Of a stretch of 64,000 nt of DNA, positions 44,892 through 52,737 are shown one piece after another (the stretch's first letter is position 1; each line of letters opens with the position of its first letter). The notes beneath the pieces were generated by a model. It searched no databases and was not told the DNA's origin. It worked only from the letters and a program-made list of their open reading frames with translations. The translations under genes were made by a program, and so were the position numbers. This DNA is from Caldithrix abyssi DSM 13497 (GTDB taxonomy: Bacteria; Calditrichota; Calditrichia; Calditrichales; Calditrichaceae), in assembly GCF_001886815.1 (NCBI RefSeq), contig NZ_CP018099.1, positions 1,858,501 through 1,922,500 of the forward strand, given 5' to 3'.

Positions 44892-45952
44892 GCCTAAACA
44901 TTATAAAAATAATGGTGCGTTTATGAAATACTCACTATTTGATTTTGCCAAGGAAGTGCTTACTAATTCTGATAAACCTCTAACTTATCAAGAAATATGG
45001 GAAAAAGGCGTTGAATTAGGTTTAGATAAGAAGTTAAATGTTACTGGAAAAACACCATGGCAATCTTTAGGAGCAAGATTATTTGTTGATGTAAGAGATA
45101 ATAAAAATTCAGACTTTATTAAACTTGGAAAGAATCCAGCACGTTTTTTCTTGAAAAGTAAAAAGGATTTTCTTCCAAAAGATGTTATTGAAAAAATAGA
45201 AATAACTGAGAGTAAGCCTACAAAAGAAGTAGACCATTTTACTGAAAGAGATTTACATCCTTTATTAACTTATTTTGTTTATGCTAATCCTTCATTCAAT
45301 CGTGGAAGAAGTGTACTAACTAAAACGATTTATCATGAGAAATCGAAAAAGAATGGTTATAATGAATGGCTTCATCCAGATTTAGTAGGTTTTTATATTC
45401 CGCTTGAAGAATGGGATAACAATTTAATAGAATTTAATCGCCTATCTGAAAATAATGTAATAAAACTATACTCATTTGAAATAAAGAAAACCATAAACAA
45501 AGGGAATTATCGGCAATCTTTTTTTCAAGCGGTATCAAATTCATCTTGGGCAAATGAAGGTTATCTTGTTGCAGCGTATATAAAAAGAGATGATGATTTA
45601 TTATCAGAATTAGCGAGATTATCAACATCATTTGGGATTGGAATAATACATTTGGATTTGCAAGATATAGATTCATCAAGCGTTATTTTCCCTGCAAAGC
45701 ATAAAGAAAAGTTAGATTGGGACACAATGAATAAATTAGTTGAGCAAAACAAAGATTTTGCTAAATTTATTCAGGATGTAAAAATTGATTTTGAATCTAA
45801 ACGTATTCATAAATCTGAATACGATAAAATTATTGAAGATCCAGAAAAATATATAAAGAAAATATTGAAATAGAACTGTCGCGGCAGTTAACAAAACGCT
45901 CTACCTGCACGCTATTCCGCTTGCGCTTCATATCGGCAGGTGATCCTGGATG
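44886..45952 (+). mobile_element. Integron gene cassette 2
   Basis: It has a single ORF plus a 3' attC. The left end TTAACTGCC (after G at 44885) and its own R'' region GGCAGTTAAC (45883-45892) are reverse complements over 10 bases, as expected if the free cassette closes into a circle. The 1067-bp size is normal for a cassette. No integrase gene is nearby. Confidence 0.7.
44923..45873 (+). CDS. HARE-HTH plus PD-(D/E)XK-like protein (HrgA/COG2958 type)
   Basis: A 316-residue cassette protein. Residues about 1-80 form a winged HARE-HTH domain (LTYQEIWEKGVELGL, TPWQSLGARLFVDVR, DFIKLGKNPARFFL). The rest looks like a PD-(D/E)XK nuclease-type fold: Asp153 in HPDLVGFY, then Glu186-Ile-Lys188 in LYSFEIKK, giving a D...ExK site. 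HrgA-type proteins are often linked to restriction systems. It stands as the only gene of an integron cassette, which fits a portable defence or DNA-modifying role; this is inference. Confidence 0.8.
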   Translation: MKYSLFDFAKEVLTNSDKPLTYQEIWEKGVELGLDKKLNVTGKTPWQSLGARLFVDVRDNKNSDFIKLGKNPARFFLKSKKDFLPKDVIEKIEITESKPTKEVDHFTERDLHPLLTYFVYANPSFNRGRSVLTKTIYHEKSKKNGYNEWLHPDLVGFYIPLEEWDNNLIEFNRLSENNVIKLYSFEIKKTINKGNYRQSFFQAVSNSSWANEGYLVAAYIKRDDDLLSELARLSTSFGIGIIHLDLQDIDSSSVIFPAKHKEKLDWDTMNKLVEQNKDFAKFIQDVKIDFESKRIHKSEYDKIIEDPEKYIKKILK

Positions 45953-45958
45953 TTAAGC
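45883..45958 (+). other. attC-type recombination site 2
   Basis: It starts GGCAGTTAACAAAACGCT and has inner arms ACCTGC / GCAGGT. It ends in R' GTTAAGC (45952-45958), an exact GTTRRRY match. The spacing of about 76 bp is typical of attC. The sequence beyond it begins a possible third, degenerate cassette. Confidence 0.7.
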
Positions 45959-46078
45959 ATCGAATTGCGTAGCGACCAGCAAAGAACTTTTGTAGGATTT
46001 GTCAGGAACGACGCAGTCGCTTTGTGTATTCTTAACAAATCCGAAGAAATTTTTATCGTCAAAACGCAATTCGATGCG
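45957..46078. repeat. 13-bp inverted repeat just after attC 2
   Basis: GCATCGAATTGCG (45957-45969) and CGCAATTCGATGC (46066-46078) pair perfectly, with GGATTTGT / ACAAATCC nested between them. A 64-codon ORF spans it (45950-46144), which I do not trust. The structure could be a degenerate cassette end. Confidence 0.75.
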
Positions 46079-46154
46079 GAATTTTACACCTTAGTTTTTG
46101 GGCAAAAAGCCCATTTTTCGCTGAAACAGGACGCTATTTATTAATCTTTTCTAA

Positions 46155-48623
46155 CTATTTAATGCTCTTATTATTAAACATATTAACCTTTCTGATAAAC
46201 TCCTCCCAGCTTTTCTCAGAATCATGGCTCAGTTTCACCTTTGTAAGTTCATCTAAGTAACCGTTTAACCTATCATCATAATGGGCCATAATGTTATTGA
46301 ACTTTTCTTTTAATTTTTTCTTCAAATGAATATTCAAGGAATGAAGTCGTTCCACAACAAATTTTAAAATTGCTTTATCCGTCATGGAAAGTTCATTTTG
46401 ACGATTTAAAATAAACATCAATGCGCGGAAGAAATTACTCCGGTAAGCCAGCGCCTCTTTCTGGTTTCTAGTAAATTCATTAACCAGGGCCAGTAACGTC
46501 AACAAAGTTGCTCTGACTGGAGATTCGTTTTTTAAGCCATCAGGAATAAGCGCTCCGTCATCGATACGCTGTATGAGTAGTAATTTATGATATAGTTTGT
46601 CTGATATTTTATTATCCGAAAAGAATCTGTCCTTGCTACCCCTCTTATGAAATAGTTTGTCAAATATTTCATGATGCAAAACGAATGGCTCACCATTACT
46701 ATGCTTAGGCTTTCTTTTTGTTCTGACCTCACTGCTTACTCTTTTGTATCTGCTGTACCATGAGGACGGTATTCCATCCATCGTAGGTGAAGCAATAGCA
46801 TGAGCGGTCCAGGTATCTGGTAAAGCCGAAGGAACAACCTGAATATCAGGCATGCCTTCAATTTTTTCCTCACGTTCGGCAATAGCAAACCAGGCCGTTA
46901 AATCAGTTTGTAATTGATGCTTTATTGCTAATTTAATAATCTTTTCTTTAATCCGTTTTTCATTCCTGGGATTATTCATAACCTCAAAATTGTTAATCTT
47001 ACGCAATTCTTTTTTTATCAAGAATTGAGCATAAAATTTGTTTAAAGCTTTTGACATTTCTTCATCGCAATTTAAAATCGTCGGCGTTATTTTATGTTCC
47101 TGTCCATCCCTCAATTGGATAGATACAGTCACTGGCTCGTCCATCTTACCATCCATTGAAACAAGAACCGGTTTCAAATCGGAGGAATGAAGTAGACTGC
47201 TTTTGTCTGGAAACACTATTGCTGTTTTCTCGTTAACCATTACATTTTTGATTAATGGAAACTCAATACGTTCAAATTGCAGATTAATTTTCTGTTCCAT
47301 GGGCTCGCCGGGATAAATGTATTCGACCAAGCCCGGCGTCTTTTCTATAATCGCCTCAAATAGTTCCTGGTTGACGGCCGTGTCAATGCCAAACAACAGT
47401 ACCTTCAAATTCTCCGGCGCCTGATCAAACAAATCTGCGATTTCCGCTTCATCGCCCACTTCTCCATCGGTTAACAGGATTAACACCACACGACGTTCCG
47501 GATTAAAATTCATTGAGAAAAACTTCTGCAAAGCTGGTAACAATTCGGTGCCACCATTGGCGTTTATCTTTTTTAGCCACCATTCGGCCTCTGTGATATT
47601 TTTATTTGAGACTTGTTGCCAGTCGTTTTTCCAGAATATGAAATTGTGATCAAATGCGGCCAGAGCGAACCGGTCTTCGGGCATGAACTTTCTAAAACAA
47701 AGGCGCACGGCTTTTTTTACGACCTCTAATTTGGTAGAAGCCATTGAACCGGATCGATCGATTAAAAAGAAGTAATCGGTCGGCAGATGTTCTGCTTCTT
47801 CCACTTCGGGGACGTTGAGCCAGCTCAGAAATATATTTTTGGAATCAAACTTCGTTTTCCAGAGTAAATTCGTTGGCAATTCTGCTAATTTTAAATTCAA
47901 AACAAAATCACGATCCGGTGCAACATTACCCAGGGATGTTATTTTAAAGCCTTCAGCCGAAGGAAAAAAACGAAGCTGATGGCTCGGGCTTTCCACCGAC
48001 TCAACCTTTAGATTCTGTGAAACATCAATTTGAAAATCTACCAAATAGGGTACGCCATCAAAAGACACAGGCGGTGTAATCCAGTCGGCATCGGGCACAC
48101 GATCGGTTGGTTCTGCCCAGCCAAATCCACTGCGCTCTCCAATTGGATGTCCGGGGATATAGCGTGGGCCGACAACCGTTGGCAAAGTAAGTCTGATGGT
48201 TTTACCCTCAATGGAAAGAAGTTGCAGTAATTTGATTTGAATAATCAGATCATCTTTAGGAGCCAGATTACCGATATTCAATGTAAAAATATTTGACCGA
48301 TGCTGCTGAATGTAGGTGGCCGAGTCGCCTTCAATAACGGCATCGTCATATCTCTTTTGCGCTTCATCTAACGGTAGAATTTGGGAATGGATTGATTTGC
48401 CGTTCAAAAAAATATGAAATTCGTCAATCAGCATGTTGCTATTTATTGGAAAAGTGTAAACTACCTCTAAAGGCAAAATAGACATGTTAGTAAAATGTTG
48501 TTGCAGACTGAACCTCCCGATCGGACCATCTATTTTCCCACGATAGGTCAGGGCTTTTAAGGCCAGAGAGTCTTTAAAAATACCCTCAACCTCAACACGT
48601 ATTGATGAATCAACGTCCATCAT
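46155..48623 (-). CDS. VIT / von Willebrand factor A domain protein
   Basis: The 822-residue protein begins with a vault-type VIT domain (residues about 5-135, with LPLEVVYTFPINSNMLIDEF). A vWA domain follows from about residue 280 (DYFFLIDRSGSMASTKLEVV). Its MIDAS metal site is DRSGSM, then NGGTEL and LTDGEVGDE. The C-terminal third (about 570-822) is helical and unrecognised. No signal peptide or transmembrane anchor is clear, so it may be cytoplasmic. The ATG overlaps the MerR gene stop by 4 bases; the pair is one unit under MerR control. Confidence 0.9.
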   Translation of the reverse strand: MMDVDSSIRVEVEGIFKDSLALKALTYRGKIDGPIGRFSLQQHFTNMSILPLEVVYTFPINSNMLIDEFHIFLNGKSIHSQILPLDEAQKRYDDAVIEGDSATYIQQHRSNIFTLNIGNLAPKDDLIIQIKLLQLLSIEGKTIRLTLPTVVGPRYIPGHPIGERSGFGWAEPTDRVPDADWITPPVSFDGVPYLVDFQIDVSQNLKVESVESPSHQLRFFPSAEGFKITSLGNVAPDRDFVLNLKLAELPTNLLWKTKFDSKNIFLSWLNVPEVEEAEHLPTDYFFLIDRSGSMASTKLEVVKKAVRLCFRKFMPEDRFALAAFDHNFIFWKNDWQQVSNKNITEAEWWLKKINANGGTELLPALQKFFSMNFNPERRVVLILLTDGEVGDEAEIADLFDQAPENLKVLLFGIDTAVNQELFEAIIEKTPGLVEYIYPGEPMEQKINLQFERIEFPLIKNVMVNEKTAIVFPDKSSLLHSSDLKPVLVSMDGKMDEPVTVSIQLRDGQEHKITPTILNCDEEMSKALNKFYAQFLIKKELRKINNFEVMNNPRNEKRIKEKIIKLAIKHQLQTDLTAWFAIAEREEKIEGMPDIQVVPSALPDTWTAHAIASPTMDGIPSSWYSRYKRVSSEVRTKRKPKHSNGEPFVLHHEIFDKLFHKRGSKDRFFSDNKISDKLYHKLLLIQRIDDGALIPDGLKNESPVRATLLTLLALVNEFTRNQKEALAYRSNFFRALMFILNRQNELSMTDKAILKFVVERLHSLNIHLKKKLKEKFNNIMAHYDDRLNGYLDELTKVKLSHDSEKSWEEFIRKVNMFNNKSIK

Positions 48624-49069
48624 TTTAATTCTCCTTTTATTTTATGAATAAGTTCTTTTACCTGATTTTCAAGATTTTCTAAGGTTTCCTGTGAAGGCGG
48701 CCATTTTATCTGTAATTCGGCTTCTGTTCCAATGCGGAGCCTGCGCCAGAGCGTATTGGAGTCATCCATGCTTTGAAAGGCATGTACCTCAGGTTCTCTT
48801 ACTAATTTTTGGCGAAAAGCTTGTGGCGACGTTACCTGGACCTCATCTTCAAGGGAGAAATCGGGCCGGGACAAAAGTTCCCTGATTTCTTTTAAAGAAT
48901 AGCGCATAGCCTGCAACTTCTTTATTTGGTGCAAGCGTTTTAAATGCTCTTCACTGTATTCAAAGCTCTTGCCCTTTCCTTTTGGCGGGGGCAAAAGCTC
49001 CATTTGCGTGTAAAAGTAAATGGTCCGTCGATTAAAGCCCGATTTTTCAATGAGTTCATGAATGGTCAT
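48620..49069 (-). CDS. MerR-family transcriptional regulator
   Basis: A 149-residue regulator with start at 49069 (MTIHELIEKSGF), after AGGTGTTTATC. The winged helix-turn-helix is IHELIEKSGFNRRTIYFYTQ, then LLPPPKGKGKSFEYSEEHLK and LKEIRELLSRPD, the MerR layout. The C-terminal part (about residues 80-149) is a probable effector or dimerisation helix ending in a coiled-coil. It heads the operon with the VIT/vWA gene. The promoter and palindrome upstream suggest autoregulation. Confidence 0.92.
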   Translation of the reverse strand: MTIHELIEKSGFNRRTIYFYTQMELLPPPKGKGKSFEYSEEHLKRLHQIKKLQAMRYSLKEIRELLSRPDFSLEDEVQVTSPQAFRQKLVREPEVHAFQSMDDSNTLWRRLRIGTEAELQIKWPPSQETLENLENQVKELIHKIKGELK

Positions 49070-49090
49070 GATAAACACCTTGCGTGTCAG

Positions 49091-49103
49091 TGTAACTGTT
49101 ACA
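49091..49103 (-). promoter_or_regulatory. Palindromic operator of the MerR gene
   Basis: TGTAACTGTTACA is a perfect 6-1-6 palindrome. It lies just downstream of the -10 box, over the expected transcription start, so it is a likely MerR-family operator. Confidence 0.6.
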
Positions 49104-49107
49104 ATGA

Positions 49108-49136
49108 AATATAAGGCATTATTTTTAGGTTGTCAA
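49108..49136 (-). promoter_or_regulatory. Sigma-70-type promoter of the MerR-VIT/vWA operon
   Basis: On the minus strand, TTGACA (49136-49131), a 17-base spacer and TATATT (49113-49108) give an almost consensus promoter, followed by the palindrome and a roughly 40-base leader to the ATG. Confidence 0.8.
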
Positions 49137-49154
49137 GAGAATATGGAAAATTCC

Positions 49155-49195
49155 CTGAATGTCCCCCAAATTTTTTAAGATTACAATATTTTTTC
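49155..49195 (-). repeat. TTTGGGGGACATTCAG element, minus-strand copy
   Basis: Its reverse complement contains TTGTAATCTTAAAAAATTTG then GGGGACATTCAG. It matches 17468-17508 and pairs as an inverted repeat with 49378-49393. Confidence 0.85.
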
Positions 49196-49210
49196 TAAAA
49201 TCATTTTTAC

Positions 49211-49313
49211 AACTCACCCCCTAATTTCATACTTACTAACACGTTAGGTATGCTCTTATCCCCCTCTCTTTGCAAAAAGACTCACAGAGCAAGGCGGGGG
49301 AATGGGGTGAGTT
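49211..49313. repeat. Small 103-bp element with 10-bp terminal inverted repeats
   Basis: AACTCACCCC (49211-49220) and GGGGTGAGTT (49304-49313) are perfect inverted ends. CCCCC / GGGGG arms sit inside. It is too small to code and resembles a MITE or a relative of the CCCTCACCCC palindromes elsewhere in the window. Confidence 0.65.
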
Positions 49314-49377
49314 TTTCATAAATTCAGCTAATGTATTCCGTTAAATATCAATCGATTATAAGGTCTTTGTTTGAAAT

Positions 49378-49393
49378 TTTGGGGGACATTCAG
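49378..49393 (+). repeat. TTTGGGGGACATTCAG element, plus-strand partial copy
   Basis: The 16-base sequence TTTGGGGGACATTCAG is the exact reverse complement of part of 49155-49195. The following AATATGGAAAATTCC also occurs beside the other arm at 49140, in the same orientation. Confidence 0.8.
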
Positions 49394-49553
49394 AATATGG
49401 AAAATTCCATGTTTACTTTGGGCAATCCTTTTTTCTTTGGCTTTATTGATATATTTCCTGACCGTCTTTCGATCAGAAAACACAAAGCTCTGGCAATTTC
49501 ACCTTTTGTTTGAACTGAATGCCATCTTCTTATAATTTCATAGATGAGTCCAC

Positions 49554-49640
49554 TCTAAGGCAGCAAAGCCGCAACCAAAAACAACCACAACGCGCGCAAA
49601 GTAGTTTTCTCGCAGATTACGCTAATCATCGCAGAAAAAG
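49554..49640 (+). repeat. Dispersed GCCGCAACCAAAA / CGCAGATTACGC element, copy B
   Basis: It reads TCTAAGGCAGCAAAGCCGCA...CGCGCGCAAAGTAG...CGCAGATTACGC...CGCAGAAAA, inverted relative to copies at 41967 and 54463. Confidence 0.85.
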
Positions 49641-49969
49641 AATAAACAAATTATTTTAAGACCAAAGTTAAGCAAAACAGCACAATTGCTCCCCTTTTCA
49701 TTTTTAAAGAGAAGGGGACGGTGACATGCTTACGCTACGACAAGGCCGTGGTGCTACCAGGGAGTCCCTTGCGGGAGACTTATCCCCACGCGCATCCCTT
49801 GACGACTTTGCTTTTTATGCATTTAGACGGCGATTTAAAAGAAATCTTTCTACTTTGAGCTAAAAATAAGCAATACATTAAAACAATGATTGTTTTTTTA
49901 ATTTAAAGCTTCTAAATGGTTTTTAAACATCCTTCGAAATTTTCTATTTTGATACCGCATTAAATTTTA

Positions 49970-50176
49970 TTAACTTTTTTCAGGCTTAGAATGACCGCTG
50001 TTTGAGTTTCGGTTGAAGAGAAAATAATTTTTAATTTCCTGTTCATTGATTAATTCTGGCGCCTTATCGAAATGGGCTGCTAATTGTTTTAAAGCGTAAG
50101 TGTAAGAACGGATGGCGCTTTCGGAGAAATTCCTAAGTTGCATATCCTGTACAAAACGATCGAATAAACGGGTCAT
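49970..50176 (-). pseudogene. Truncated tyrosine-recombinase (N-terminal core-binding domain only)
   Basis: The 68-residue frame from the ATG at 50176 reads LFDRFVQDMQLRNFSESAIR, then SYTYALKQLAAHFDKAPELI. This is the SAM-like core-binding domain that precedes the catalytic part of many site-specific integrases. The frame then changes to an unrelated tail and stops, and no catalytic Arg/His/Tyr region follows. It is a remnant. It is not clearly an IntI-type integrase, so it does not account for the attC sites. Confidence 0.8.
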
Positions 50177-50375
50177 GACATACCTCCAGAGTTAAATGTA
50201 TGTTTTTGACAATTGTACTTTAACTTAAGGTGTGTCATGGCCTGATAAATATTGCCCCGCCTGCGGGGCTTAATTCAAAGAGTGTTTGCACTGGTAAATG
50301 TCTGGCGGCTGTTTTTTTTGCTGTTTTGAGCGTAGCATTTCCAGTGAAGCGCAGGGAGTTGGTAGTAATACAACA

Positions 50376-51185
50376 ATGACACCACAAGAAATAAAAATAT
50401 CACCCATAATGAATAAAGTGACTTCCAGTCGAAATCATGAAGATCACTATACTTTGTGCTGGATTCAAAACGGCATTGACCAGATCGAAATAAACAAAAC
50501 GAAGTACAAAAACGTGTCGAATTCGGTTTTCTTCTTTACGCCTGATGTTAATTGGAAGATTTACAAAAACGCAATGAGCCCATTGTCAGGTTACTTGCTA
50601 TATATTCCCAAATATATCTTAGATTATCCTGTTTTCAAAAACCTCCACATTACCCAGGTACGCTTTTTTAAGTCTATTGATGAAATACCGAAAATAAACC
50701 TTTCCCCTGGTATTGAAATACGGGTGCAGTCCATACTCGAAATGCTCGATGAACTTAACAGCACTAATCTGGCCAATAAAGAAGAAGCCATTTTATCGCT
50801 TTTGAACACACTTTTTGTTTATTGCGATGGAAAATGCAATATTAAATCGTTTATTTCCGACAATAATCAAAAAACCGCCCTGGTCTATAAATTCAAAAAA
50901 AAGATTGAAAAACTATTTTCGGAATATCATAAAGTTACTGCCTATGCACAATTATTAAACGTTTCGGATAAATACCTCAACGAATGCGTGAAAGAAATTT
51001 TAGGCACCAACGCCAAAAGCCTCATTGATGAAAAACTATTAATGACTGCCCGATACGAACTAAAATTTACAGACAAACCCATCAAAGAAATTGCTTTTGA
51101 CCTTGGATTTTCATCACCGGATTATTTTAGTTATTTTATGAAAAAACACACTGGTGTTTCCCCTTCTCAGACAAGAAAAAGCTAA
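50376..51185 (+). CDS. AraC-family transcriptional regulator
   Basis: The 269-residue protein is taken from ATG 50376 (MTPQEIKISPIMN); ATG 50409 is also possible. The N-terminal cupin-like effector domain has YTLCWIQNGIDQIEINK and NSVFFFTPDVNW. The C-terminal double helix-turn-helix (about 175-269) contains VTAYAQLLNVSDKYLNECVK and IKEIAFDLGFSSPDYFSYFM, then KKHTGVSPSQTRK. It likely controls the cupin and lipoprotein genes that follow on the same strand, which is inference. Confidence 0.9.
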   Translation: MTPQEIKISPIMNKVTSSRNHEDHYTLCWIQNGIDQIEINKTKYKNVSNSVFFFTPDVNWKIYKNAMSPLSGYLLYIPKYILDYPVFKNLHITQVRFFKSIDEIPKINLSPGIEIRVQSILEMLDELNSTNLANKEEAILSLLNTLFVYCDGKCNIKSFISDNNQKTALVYKFKKKIEKLFSEYHKVTAYAQLLNVSDKYLNECVKEILGTNAKSLIDEKLLMTARYELKFTDKPIKEIAFDLGFSSPDYFSYFMKKHTGVSPSQTRKS

Positions 51186-51301
51186 TCGTTCCGAAATTCT
51201 AAGGTTTTACCGATTTTATCGCATTGTGCAATAGAATCTTTCTCCTTATCATTTCTCTGAAATTATTACAACCAGAAATTATAATTTGGAGGATTGATAA
51301 T

Positions 51302-51850
51302 TTGGACAGGAGAAAATTCATTCAAACTTCGGTCTTAAGTGCTGTTTCTGTTTTAATGCCAGCTATTGCTGTTAGCAATCAGTTTTTTAAAAAAGAGTCG
51401 TCACTTAATGTGGTCAACCCCAAAATCATAAAAGAGAAAGAAGGAGAAATATTAAATGTATTGGGGGATATCCAAACACATAAATTCGCAGGAAACGAAA
51501 CCGGTAACCAGATTGTGGACTGGGTTAGCGATGTTGAACCCGGAGTCGGCATTCCTCCGCACATCCATAGCCAGGAAGATGAAATATTTAGAGTAATAGA
51601 AGGGCAGGTCGAAATGATGATTGATGGAAAAACAACTGTTTTGCAAGCAGGAGATACTGCTTTCGCACCCAAAAATATAGTCCATGCATGGAAAGTTGTG
51701 GGAACAGAAAAAGCAAAAATGATTGTCAGTGCATTTCCGGCCGGAATTGAAATTATGTTCAGAGAGTTGGCTGCTTTACCTCCAGGACCGCCTGACTTTG
51801 AAAAAGTTACCAAAATATGCGGAAAGTATGGAATCACATTTGTAAAATAA
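51302..51850 (+). CDS. Cupin-domain protein with Tat-like signal
   Basis: TTG at 51302, eight bases after GGAGG, is the best start; it gives MDRRKFIQTSVLSAVSVLMP, a twin-arginine-type signal. An ATG-less longer frame reaches 51224. The cupin core is PGVGIPPHIHSQEDEIFRVI (metal His and Glu), then EGQVEMMIDGK, AGDTAFAPKNIVHAW. The length is 182 residues. The family covers dioxygenases and small-molecule binding proteins, so the substrate is unknown. It follows the AraC regulator. Confidence 0.85.
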   Translation: MDRRKFIQTSVLSAVSVLMPAIAVSNQFFKKESSLNVVNPKIIKEKEGEILNVLGDIQTHKFAGNETGNQIVDWVSDVEPGVGIPPHIHSQEDEIFRVIEGQVEMMIDGKTTVLQAGDTAFAPKNIVHAWKVVGTEKAKMIVSAFPAGIEIMFRELAALPPGPPDFEKVTKICGKYGITFVK

Positions 51851-51874
51851 CAATTAACCGAAAGGATTTTAACT

Positions 51875-52372
51875 ATGAATAAATTAGTATTGCTAATTTC
51901 AATAATTGTATTTTCACTATTTAGTTGCAATAAAAATGGCGTTAATACACCGAATTTAGAGGATTGGGAATTAGAAGTTAATCAATTAAAAGAAGCAACA
52001 GAAAAATATGTTGATTTTAAAGTTGCTAAAAGCGAAGGATGGATCGATGTATCCGGTTATGTGCCAAATATGGGGCATCATTTTTTAAATCCGGCTTATT
52101 CCGATGGCGTTTTTGAATTGGAAAAACCAGAGATTATTTTATACTTGCCAGATGAAAATGGTGTTATGCAAATGGTTGCCGTTGAATATTCAATCATTCC
52201 TGAGGATCCGGAAAATCCGGGCAATCCGCCTGAAGGATTTACCGGAGATCTGGATGAATGGCATTTCAATGAGGAATTGAAACAATGGCAACTGCATGTT
52301 TGGATTAAATTGGAAAACCCGGACGGTATATTTGCGCCTTTCAATCCTGCTATTGGAGACGAATCCAATTAA
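51875..52372 (+). CDS. Lipoprotein of unknown function
   Basis: A 165-residue protein with a lipoprotein signal (LLISIIVFSLFSC, Cys18). The mature part contains ATEKYVDFKVAKSEGWIDVS, GYVPNMGHHFLNPAYSDGVF and LPDENGVMQMVAVEYSI. MGHHFLNP and the Tyr-rich repeats suggest a metal-binding or cupredoxin-linked secreted protein, but I cannot name the family. It follows the cupin gene by 24 bases and is closed by a terminator. Confidence 0.8.
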   Translation: MNKLVLLISIIVFSLFSCNKNGVNTPNLEDWELEVNQLKEATEKYVDFKVAKSEGWIDVSGYVPNMGHHFLNPAYSDGVFELEKPEIILYLPDENGVMQMVAVEYSIIPEDPENPGNPPEGFTGDLDEWHFNEELKQWQLHVWIKLENPDGIFAPFNPAIGDESN

Positions 52373-52428
52373 ATAAACTGGATAAAATCAAAATGGACAG
52401 TTGAGAATAATTGAACAGTTTTATTTAG

Positions 52429-52461
52429 AGAAGTCGTTATTGCAAAAACGACTTCTTTTTT
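52429..52461 (+). terminator. Rho-independent terminator
   Basis: AGAAGTCGTT (52429-52438) and AACGACTTCT (52447-52456) form a 10-bp stem with an 8-base loop, followed by six T residues. Confidence 0.93.
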
Positions 52462-52737
52462 ACTACTATTAGAATACTTCCTTCAAAAAATGTAATGCCT
52501 TAGCGTGCGAAAATTTTTGTACTGTTTTAAAAACTCATCTCCCAGCCCGGGGCTGTCCCAAAAGTCAAAGACAATGTATTTTTATAAAATTCTTCTTTCC
52601 CTCACCCCCTTTAATTCCCCCTCTCCCGATTTTCGGGGGAGAGCTTACTATATTATAGTTGTCAACAAAAGGATGAAAGAAAAGACTATACTCCTTAAAT
52701 TGTAAGCTGATTTAAAAAAAAAGAAAGGAGCATAGTC
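52462..52737. other. IS110 left non-coding part and palindrome
   Basis: It holds a CCCTCACCCC-type palindrome (CTCTCCC at 52621, GGGGGAGAG at 52635) and the leader of the IS110 transposase with the ribosome site GAAAGGAGCATAGTC. The left end of the IS lies somewhere here but I cannot fix it. Confidence 0.6.

Larger units (their letters stand above)
49314..49969. other. Intergenic region with inverted-repeat and dispersed-repeat copies
   Basis: It holds the right arm of the TTTGGGGGACATTCAG element (49378-49393) and a dispersed element (49554-49640). The rest is AT-rich with no believable gene. Confidence 0.7.

Noticed and set aside
45950-46144. 64-codon ORF after attC 2
   Set aside because: It spans the attC end and an inverted repeat; no ribosome site or homology pattern is visible.
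49331-49513. 60-codon ORF in the MerR upstream gap
   Set aside because: It covers the TTTGGGGGACATTCAG element and has no protein pattern.
50287-50352. Inverted repeat CACTGGTAAATG / CATTTCCAGTG before the AraC gene, possible attC
   Set aside because: The arms are imperfect, R'' and R' boxes are missing, and it is more likely an AraC binding region or chance.
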